Assembly: GCA_009760855.2 (NCBI GenBank)
Contig: WPIO01000003.1
Coordinates: 3,852,001 to 3,916,000, forward strand
Source: Cristatella mucedo
Lineage: Eukaryota; Bryozoa; Phylactolaemata; Cristatellidae
Direction: 5' to 3'
DNA length: 64,000 bases
Shown: positions 55,776 to 64,000 of the stretch, one piece after another
How the letters are laid out: every line of letters begins with the position of its first letter
Position numbering within the stretch: position 1 is the first letter of the stretch
Notes under the pieces: model-generated
Database searches by the model: none
What the model saw: only the letters and a program-made list of their open reading frames with translations
What the model was told of the DNA's origin: nothing
Position numbers and translations under genes: made by a program

Positions 55776-56090
55776 GTTGGCGACTCGAAAGCTTGTCACT
55801 TTTCTCTCCTTGCGTGAAATGAAGTTGGTTGGCTATCGTGTGAACATCGAAAGCTATTAGGCAAAGTTACAGATTGCGATGCATATGTCTTTCAGCAAAT
55901 AGCCGTGTTGATTGGCCAGAATGCTGCAGGCAAGAAAAGTGAAGGAGCCTGTTTCCATTGATGCAGTCGTGTGAATATGTGCTTGGCATGTATGTAGATG
56001 ACCGACCCTCTGCAATAGGCTTTGGTGGCTTTGGCTGTCGATTCCACGATTAGGCTGTGAATGCACCTCCTGAATTCTTCTGTAGTGACC

Positions 56091-57195
56091 ATGGGTCGAA
56101 GGAAGAAGGCAAGGAAGCCTCCACCAAAAAGAAAGGCGATCGAAGCACTGGAGACGCAGTTCACTTGTCCATTTTGCAACCACGAGAAATCATGCGATGT
56201 GAAGCTGTAAGATTTTGTTGTGAATGGGCTGTCCTTTAAACATTCATTTGTTGAACATTTGTCGCATTTTCTTTCTGGGGGCACTTCTTGGCTCTACAGG
56301 ATAATAATAATAATAATAATAATAATAATGCACTTGATAAAGCACCCTCAGAGAACTCGATCTCTCTCTAGGCGCTTTACATTTGCTGCAAAGGGAAATG
56401 CAATTGAATGGTGAGTAATATCATGCTTGATAAACAAACAAAATGAATAACATGGTTAGGGGTGACATGCACAGGGTCAGCATGCAAATGTGCTTAGTGG
56501 CAGCATGCACAGTGTCAGCAGGATCAGCTCATCATGAATAGTCGTATTGGTTGTTATCTCCTTGAGGCTCCTGCTTGTAGTACTTTGTTTTACTGCTGTC
56601 AGTGTATACAGTCTGTTACTAGCTAGTATGCTAGAACTGATCATACTTGCTGGAGCATAGTTATGTACATTACTCAGGCAATAATTTTAGTCTGGTTTTT
56701 GGTGTTTTTTGTTCTATGTGAAGTTGTTGTACTTTTGTAGTGCCTGAAAGGGGATTAGAATATGTTTGCCTGTTTTCCAAGGTCGATCTCGCCTACCGCC
56801 TATTATCTATGTGTGTGGTATGTTGATACCTCACTTTTATATGCGGAATAAATAGAAGGTACATCTGTCGGGACTGAACAACTATGGAGGCTAAGTGGTT
56901 TGTTATGCTGGAAGTCTTTCCTAATGTACTTTAAAAAGTCTGTGTGCCTTTAGGGGGGGTGCAAAAACAGTTGGTCAGTCGCGTTCTGTTAGAACTATAT
57001 TCATTTGAGGAGCCTTGCTGACGTCAAGCATTCGACGGACCAGCTAAAAACTGCTCTTGGTACATTTTTTGCATTTACTTACCCGGTTTCATTACAAATT
57101 GACCAAAGTTGTGTATTGCATCGTTGCTTCCTCAATTGTTCTTTTAATTCCATCTGCAATCACGTGTGTGTGCTCGCGCGTGCGTGCGTGCGTGC

Positions 57196-57240
<45 letters not shown>

Positions 57241-59717
57241 TGCACGTGTGTCTGCTCGTGCAGTGCACATCCGTCTGTGCCTGCTCGTGCACGTCTGAGC
57301 CTGCTCTTGTACGTCTGTGTCTGTTTTTGCACTTCTGTGTGGGCACGTTTGTGTGTGCTCGTCTACGTATGTACACCGTTCGGCATCGAAAAGTCACCCA
57401 GGCTTTGAATTCACTATCAAAAACTCTCAAGGATAGAGTTCTCCATTAAAACATGTTGCACAATTACGCATTTGCATACATAACTTGATTGTTAGGTGGG
57501 CACATTTTCAGCGAGTTTTTTATGTTAAGTTTTAGTGACCTGGTGCCGTTTACCTACACATAAGATAATTTTAAGTTATAGCTAATGACCTGTGCCAGTG
57601 CAGTTTTGTCTGACATCTTTTGTCACTTGGAGCAGGTAATGTTAGGAAGAAGGTGCAAGGTCGTAGGCGTATACCGAATTACTTGTACTTTTGGTAATAA
57701 GGATCCGGGTAGCAGTAATAAGGCGCACGATAGTCTCTGCCACTTGGGCTGCACTCCATCTACCTGCAGGGTATGCACTCAAATGCAGAAGTATTTATGG
57801 AGGATGGAGACAGATGCCACCACCAAGCCTCATTATCACCTCATTTGATAGACTTAATCTTTGTCTAATAGCACTGAAAAAATGCTGATGGGGTGTTTCA
57901 ATATTTTATATCATGATAACAGGTTATCCATATACCGGTAGATACTCGTATCCCTAGGAGGCCGGACCACCACTATTCTTTATAGCTTGGCTTATTCACC
58001 TGGGTATTGACTCGGTCAGCTCTAGGCAAACTTCCGGAGTTATACTGTCCCAAAGCTGCTTAAGTCGACCAAAAAGCTGCTCGGGAGACGATGAGATACA
58101 GTTGTCCACTCCAAGTGAGTGCTCTATTCTGACCTGTGGATGTCCAATAGGGTTGAGATCAGGAGATTGGTTCAGCCAACTAAGGATTCAGACACCTGAT
58201 TTTGCAAAGATTTGCTTTGTAGCCATCAGTATGCTTGTGGTCACTCCCACAGTATGCTTGTGGTCACCGCCTATTTGCCAAGTAGAGTCCTATAACACAA
58301 GAGCTCTGGCACAGGGTAACCCAGCATTTTTGACGTCCATCGAGACGTTTCTATCCATATTGTTGTAAATTTGGTGGAGCTTAATCGCCAGAAGCCAAAA
58401 AACTATACCAAACAAGAACTCTTCTACTGCCATACTTGAGGGTAGATTGTAAGGAATCTGGGTGGTACCCTTCACCTTTTCTACGGCTGACGTCCTCCGA
58501 TCTCTGTAGATCATGAATTTACTTTTGCCTGTCTACAGGACACGGCTTGAGGCATCGGCTGTGATGTGAGCATGTTGATGTGCACATTGCAGACTTTTTT
58601 GTGGTTGCTCGTTAATCAGTGGCTTGGGTATATAAATGCCATGATCCGAAAGCCTTCTTCGAACGGTATTGACACATACTTACACTTTGGCAGTGGCTTC
58701 TTCTAAGGACTATTGAGAGAGCTCGAAATGGGGGCCTTCTTTTACCCAGCGTAGCCAGCTTCAATAGGCAATTATCCATTGCTGTTGTGGCCTGTGGCCG
58801 GCCAGAGTAGATGGAAAGACGTCCGTGATCCTGAAAATCCTTTTGGTTGTAGCTGACGTCCACGTGCCAATACCACGTTTGCATGTCACCTTAAAGTTGC
58901 TTAGACCCAGCTGTGATAGGCCACGATTTGACCTTTTAATTTCTCTGCTAATTTCATCTTTCCCATGACTGGAGACCACCGAATTAGCAGTTCCACGTGT
59001 GAGGTGGTCAGGAAGTGCAATAATAACTGAGCTCCCACACACAAGTGCTTGCGCAGATAAACCTAAGCCGTTTAGGTTGCAAGTAAGATCATCAGGCTGC
59101 AAGTACAAACACGTATTCGGCCATTATAAAAATAGGGTCCTCTGGGCTGTTTTTGTTTCTGACTGATGGGCAAGCCGGTCATTGGGGGGTTAGTCAATTT
59201 TGTAGATAAACAATCGGGTTTTTTACAAGTTAGCTCACACCGCTGGGGAACCTCCAGCAGCATATAGTGGCTAAGTAAACGATGTCTAATGCGCCTCATA
59301 AATGTTTTTTTGTTTTGAGTGCATGCTACGTTGCCTGTTGCTGCAAATGTAGCATTTGTGGTGCTATACCTATAGTTTCTGTTTGTCACAATTCTTGTAG
59401 AGAACGGGCTCGCAACACCGGGATAATCACGTGTCGTGTTTGCACCGAAAGTTTCCAAACTACTATCAACTGTATCCTTTTTGAGGCCGTACAAGCATTA
59501 GTTTTTGCTGCACACTTGTGCTGACTAATCGTGTGATTCACATTCTGCACATCTCAAATTGACTGCTCTAGTTCTTTTGTTGAATCGTGTACTTTAGCCT
59601 GCAGCTTGACGAAGTCTAACCTTTGTTGCAAATCTTTATTATTGCATCCCAGATTTATCTGAAGCCGTCGACGTATACAGTGATTGGATCGATGCTTGCG
59701 AGTCAGCAAATACATGA
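56091..59717 (+). CDS. ELOF1: Transcription elongation factor 1 homologue
   Basis: Complete gene in three exons: 56091-56206, 59401-59471 and 59653-59717. These total 252 nt, or 83 residues, the same length as human ELOF1. The product starts with a basic tail ([15 protein letters not shown]) and then a zinc ribbon with Cys26 and Cys29 in [12 protein letters not shown] and Cys50 and Cys53 in ITCRVC. It ends with the nearly invariant [16 protein letters not shown]1/Elf1 binds RNA polymerase II near the downstream DNA, aids passage through nucleosomes and acts in transcription-coupled repair. The start has context gaccATGG, and an acceptor (ttctgtag, ending 56085) lies just upstream, so a 5' UTR intron is likely. 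Intron 1 (3.2 kb) contains a LINE-A tail, a (GT)n tract and a decayed Tc1/mariner transposase. The longest exon is 116 nt. Confidence 0.96.
56299..56525 (-). mobile_element. LINE-A tail and 3' UTR in ELOF1 intron 1
   Basis: (ataata)n, atgcacttgataaagcaccc, tcatgcttgataaacaaaca, gggtgacatgcacagggtca. Close match to the copies at 5444 and 12954. Confidence 0.85.
56526..57960. other. ELOF1 intron 1, middle part
   Basis: No gene. Contains the GT-rich tract at 57170-57240 followed by degenerate ctgctcgtgcacgtctgtg repeats to about 57370. Open frames across it are low-complexity artefacts. Confidence 0.55.
57177..57239. repeat. (GC/GT)n microsatellite
   Basis: gcgtgcgtgc units passing into pure GT for about 40 bp. 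Confidence 0.95.
57965..59110 (-). mobile_element. Decayed Tc1/mariner transposon in ELOF1 intron 1
   Basis: Minus-strand transposase remnants, right to left: [20 protein letters not shown] (HTH part), [14 protein letters not shown], and the C-terminal [18 protein letters not shown] near 58130-58180. The canonical SPDLNPIE ends in the third catalytic Glu of DD34E; here it is Gly, and stops and frameshifts are frequent. It is dead. Confidence 0.88.
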
Positions 59718-60714
59718 TATATAGCATATGATGGAATGTAATCGAGCTGCTGTTTCTGAACTCTTGTAAATACAATAAGTGCTGATGTTGCTACGTGCAG
59801 CACGGATTACTGTGGAGATACAAGTGGTACTTGATGAAATGTGGCCTAGTTATATGGGTTAAACAATACAAACTGTGAGTCTCCGATATTGGCATGTCTC
59901 ATACTTACTGTATGCACTTGAATGTTTACTTGCGTGGCTTGCTGTCTAGAGGTTTCACTTGGCTGTCTGCCTTTTTCCTTCGACCATGCTCCCTTCCTCG
60001 TGTACTTGCGCTCATGTCTATCGAAGAACTAGTTCGGGGGTCATGGGTGGCTTGGCAATCTCGCCTGGTCACAAGCATTTGGGACAGCTCGTTCTGCTGG
60101 GCCAGTTTGGCTAAGGAAGGGTGCTGGCAGTGCTTCCCCCATCACCAGCTACAATGCCACAATATGATGCCAGAATGGCTGGCCGAGGTTAGTCGGTTCA
60201 TCAAACCTCAGTGCAAGGCTCGCCAAGCCGTCTTGGGGTGGGTCTCAAGTCTGAAGCTATGTCCACTCAATGTGGAGGTTTATGGGTTTTCTTTCCATGC
60301 CCAGTGTGGACATTTTGCCTCACCCTTACCCCATCTTCCCGTTCCATTTTACACTATTGGAGCGACAGTATTAGTTAATTTTGTTCATGCAATCTCTGTG
60401 CTGCTCACAAAGTTCTCGGGAAGGGATGCATTGGGAAGTATTTTAACAACAAATTAACGTCGATTTTCCAGGTGAGATCAGCAGAATATAAAGTTTTCAA
60501 CCTGTAAAGTACAGTATTAGCACTCCTATCCTACCAATATTCTGAACACATAAAACGCCACCGTAAATTCTTTTAGTCAATATTTCCTTGTATGCACGTG
60601 CTTGCTGTTGCTGGAAAATTGAGGACAACGAGATCCAGAACATGTAAGCCCGACCATGTGTCCCGATGGATGCCGCTGTGTTAATCTCAGTTGCCACTCA
60701 GTAATTCTGTCATT
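59718..60714. other. Downstream of ELOF1, with an unassigned open frame
   Basis: A plus-strand open frame at 59894-60457 (187 codons, including LVRGSWVAWQSRLVTSIWDS) is long for chance at this base composition but has no recognised domain. It may belong to an unidentified repeat. No clear AATAAA for ELOF1 was found. Confidence 0.35.
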
Positions 60715-62690
60715 CTATGTTCTGACTCCCCAGATATTAAGGGCTCAGCCGAAAAGTTTTCAGCCTTCTTTACTGAAAAAATTGTGCACGTTCGTGCCTC
60801 CATTAAGCCCCCTCCGACCTGAGCAATCGCCGTTCCTCAACCTGTGACCTTTCTTGAAAGGTTCTCCGATGTTTCTGCCTGTGATGTGGCTGCCTTAATA
60901 AGGTCTAGCAAAAAGAGCTCGTCTCCTGAAGATCCTATACCTTCATCTCTGTGGTCTTCACTTGCAGACCAACTTAGCCCTGCCATAACCCAGATTTTTA
61001 ATGCTTCTTTGGGAAAAGGGGTCGTCCCCAAGTCCTTCAAATCGGCAATCGTTAGACCTATTCTTAAAAAGCCTGGATTAGACACAGAGGTCCTAGCAAA
61101 CTATCGTCCAGTTTTCCTTCTTCCGTTCTTATCAAAGATTCTTGAAAAAATTGTTGCTAAGCAGCTAGTTGAACATATTGAAAATAATGGAATGTCAGAA
61201 ACATTTCAATCAGGTTTCAAGAGGCAGCACTCTACTGAAACTGCTCTCCTCCGTGTTAACAATGACAGGAATGTCACTGCCCTAGCTCTGCTAGATCTGT
61301 CTGCTGCCTTCGACACCATTGATCACGAAGTTCTGCTTGAACGATTGAGAACAACGATCGGTCTGGCAGGCGAAGCACTGGCGTGGTTTAAATCATACTT
61401 GTCTGATCGTGTTCAATCCGTGTCGTGTGGGGGTCAGGTCTCAGACATGAGAAGGGTCACCTGTGGAGTCCCTCAATGGTCTGTACTTGGTCCCTTGCTG
61501 TTCTCCATTTATACGCAACCTCTGGGAAAAGTGATTAGGGCCAATGGAATAGGATATCACTTCTATGCTGACGATACTCAGTTGTATTTGTCATTTAAAC
61601 CGTCGGAATCTGCTGCAGCAACTGAGAAACTGAATGCTTGCCTTGCCGATATTCGATCCTGGATGTCGGAAAACTTCCTGAAATTAAATGATAAAACCGA
61701 ACTGCTTCTCATAGGACACCCTAAGCGTGTGGTTGGATTAAAATAATAATAATAATAATAATTCACTTGATGAAGAGCCCTCAGAGAACCCAACCTCTCT
61801 CTCTAGGCGCTTCACAAAAAGGCTTTGCTGTTCTAATAGGTGATGCTATTGTGCGACCTTCACCACGTGCTCGTAATCCAGGTGTCGTGTTCGACAGCTG
61901 CCTCAACTTTAAAAGCTTCATTCAGAAGACTGCCTCTACAGCTAGCCATCACATCCGATCCCTATCCAAGATTAGAAGCTGTCTCCCACAGTTTCTTGTA
62001 GAATATGTAACTAGCTCCTTAGCTCTGTCTCGGCTTGATTATTGTAATTCCCTTTTGGCTGGGCTACCGAAGAAAGCTATTAGGCCACTGCAGCTGGCTA
62101 TGAATATGGCTGCAAGGCTATTCTTCCAGTCCCAGGGGTTTGAGCACGTGCGTGTCTCCTTTGCTAAAAAAGCAAAAGGGTGGATGCCGGGTGAGCAACG
62201 GATACAGAGCAAAGTTCTTACGCTGACCCACAAGGCCCGCCACGCCTTGGCTCCTTCGTACCTAGCTGAACTGCTGCATCAGTTTCAGCCTGTTCGCACC
62301 CTCAGGTCCTGTGTGGACAATAAATTAGCTGTCCCATTCCTCCGCTTAAAGACAGTTGGCGACAGAAGCTTTAGCTCTGCAGGTCCTAGACTGTGGAACT
62401 CGCTTCCACAATTCTTACACAACGACATCTATTCTCCAACTGCCGACTATGGCACATCTTGTCCTGAACTGCTACTTCTATGCTACTCACTACCTCAACT
62501 GCTCTCCTAACTCTGCTATGCTTCCCACTTTCTCTTTGTTGCGTGAGATGAAGTCTGTTGGCTACCGAATGCGTACCGAAAGCCGCTTAGGCTGTGAGTG
62601 CGCTATAGAAAACTCTCCTGCGTAACACCCACATGGTCTTTATGACTTTGTGGAGTTACTGAAGGAGATACATTACATTACATTACCCAG
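60715..62690 (+). mobile_element. LINE-B copy with near-intact reverse transcriptase (CR1/L2-like)
   Basis: Best LINE of the window. A pre-RT block (SAEKFSAFFTEKIVHVRASI, broken by a stop near 60822) precedes an open frame 60844-61746. That frame holds the RT blocks LANYRPVFLLPFLSKILEKI, FQSGFKRQHSTETALLRV, ALLDLSAAFDTIDHEVLLER, GVPQWSVLGPLLF (canonical GVPQG; Gly to Trp) and the catalytic [11 protein letters not shown]. After a 75-bp insertion (61743-61816) the frame resumes at 61817 with the thumb and C-terminal domain (TASHHIRSLSKIRSCL, RLDYCNSLLAGLP). It ends like the other LINE-B copies, with tacattacattacatt. The endonuclease half is missing. Confidence 0.93.
61743..61816 (-). mobile_element. 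LINE-A tail inserted in LINE-B ORF
   Basis: (aataat)n, ttcacttgatgaagagccct, cagagaacccaacctctctc, taggcgcttcac: only about the last 70 bp of a LINE-A, antisense. It splits the LINE-B reading frame between GHPKRVVG and KGFAVLIGD. Confidence 0.82.
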
Positions 62691-63161
62691 CAATAGCCGT
62701 ACTTATGGTGAACCTCATTGGCTGTGTTACTGCTGCATATAAACCACTTGGCTGCCAAAATTGTACTGTGCATAGCCAGCAAGCAGCTGCCTTCAGCAGT
62801 TGTATTCCACCCACTCATGGAACAGAAGTCACAAAGCGACCTACACCGTGAGGCGGTACACATTCGCCCACATCCTGGGAGCATGATGACCGATATGTAG
62901 AGCTTGCTTCACTTCGGTCACTAATGATAATTTGAAGTAACCTTTGTTTTCAATGTTAATTTTGCAGCAAACAAAGCACCGATAGCTGCAGCTGGCGAAA
63001 AGCCAAGATCACGGAGCCTCTTATCCGAATGTCGACGTGAGCTTATGCATCAAGCAAACGTACAACAGTAGTGCTGCTCACATATTAGTGCTGGTATTTT
63101 GCTTGGAACGCTACATCCCCACCCCGTGCCGAGAAGCCTACCATCGTTGGAAACGAATTAA
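62691..63161. other. Possible exon of an unrecognised gene
   Basis: 62968-63036 (69 nt) is bounded by a good acceptor (aattttgcag) and donor (GTGAGC) and is open in two frames (one reads APIAAAGEKPRSRSLLSECR). No family is recognised. Confidence 0.2.
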
Positions 63162-63282
63162 TAATGTATCTCCGTCAGTAACTCCACAAAGTCATAAAGA
63201 CCATGTGGGCGTTACGCAGGAGAGTTTTGTATAGCGCACTCACAGCCTAAGCGGCTTTCGGTACGCATTCGGTAGCCAATAG
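63162..63282 (-). mobile_element. LINE-B tail fragment
   Basis: aatgtatctccgtcagtaac, tccacaaagtcataaagacc, then complement of [16 protein letters not shown]. Only the last 120 bp of the element. Confidence 0.88.
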
Positions 63283-64000
63283 TGCCAAATTAGCCCTAAG
63301 TGTGGCCGTCAGGCCGTTGCATCCAGCAGAGAGCTGGGAGCGACATGCCTGACACCACAGCAAGCAGAGAAAAGCCCTGCTGTCCTGAGAGAGAAGACCT
63401 GCCGATGTGTCTTGTCGGGCCCTAACCGTGAAGGCACGATCTAGCCCCACTGCCGCTCCTAGCCTGTCGACACTAAAGTGTGTGGGAATAGCACATGGTG
63501 GTGGCTGGCTGGCGCTGCGGCTTGGTAGCGGAAACCGGCAGAAGCTGGACGACCGATTGCAGGCTAGTACAGACCCAGAGGAACTGCCCACTACCAGGCA
63601 GCAGCAGGTATTCCAGATGTCAATCCCGATGAGCACCGGACGCTCAGCCTGCGTAGGGTGCCGTGTTACGGCGAGCTGTCAGGCAAAAAAAAGTGCCAAG
63701 ATCGTAAGTGACTGTCAACAGCAAAGCCCTCGGTGAGGAAAGCAGCAGCCGTTCAAGAAGCCCTCAGCGATGGATACTTCCGACGTTCCGACGGATGAGA
63801 TGCAGCGGTGACTCGAGTAGGCCAAAGATTAATAGCCGTTGGTTGTGCATGTCAAGAACAAGCTGTTGGCAAAGAACTGCCGTGCTTGCATCCCAGTGGC
63901 AGTGCTAGCAAAAGTATCTACGGTCGTGGTGGCAAGAAGCGTCGGCCTACCTAGACCCTCTACATTGATACACGCTTGCTAGGACTTGGCACCTGCCAGC
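63283..64000. other. Right edge: possible coding sequence, unassigned
   Basis: 63608-63703 (96 nt) is bounded by cagcagcag and a strong GTAAGT and is open as IPDVNPDEHRTLSLRRVPCY, with GKKKCQD following. Other open frames surround it on both strands. No domain recognised; it may be part of a gene continuing beyond the window. Confidence 0.25.

Overview
This is a nuclear window from a repeat-rich animal genome, almost certainly an invertebrate metazoan. Four conserved eukaryotic genes can be rebuilt exon by exon. Their introns are GT-AG, and the exon phases add up to complete reading frames. The species cannot be named from the sequence: CR1/L2-type LINEs, tRNA-derived SINEs, Tc1/mariner relics and (CA)n/(AT)n microsatellites occur in many invertebrate lineages.

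Layout, left to right. (1) About 3241-7294, minus: the 5' part of ARFGAP1, the Golgi Arf1 GTPase-activating protein; five coding exons are visible and the 3' part runs off the left edge. (2) 9875-34891, plus: complete PLAA (Doa1/Ufd3 orthologue; WD40 propeller, PFU and PUL domains), 12 coding exons, 820 codons. It is divergent from ARFGAP1 across about 2.6 kb. (3) 35291-52368, minus: complete NADK2, the mitochondrial NAD kinase, 9 coding exons, 456 codons. It is convergent with PLAA, with only 399 bp between stop codons; the two AATAAA signals face each other 7 bp apart. (4) 56091-59717, plus: complete ELOF1 (transcription elongation factor 1), 83 codons in three small exons. (5) From about 60.7 kb to the right edge: a long CR1/L2-like LINE with a nearly intact reverse transcriptase, then sequence with only unrecognised possible exons.

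Introns and intergenic DNA are filled with two LINE families, called here LINE-A and LINE-B. LINE-A ends in a hairpin tail plus (ATT)n; LINE-B ends in a (CATTA)-like tail. There are also several tRNA-derived SINE families, one of which has a LINE-A-like tail. Other repeats are two decayed Tc1/mariner transposases, two foldback or TIR elements without coding capacity, a palindrome of two SINE copies around about 150 bp of (AT)n, and several inverted pairs of LINE-A tails.

The four genes are ordinary housekeeping genes of different pathways: vesicle traffic, ubiquitin/Cdc48 handling, mitochondrial NADP supply and Pol II elongation. Nothing suggests they act as one system. The most unusual content is the inverted-repeat architecture and the tightly packed PLAA/NADK2 3' ends.
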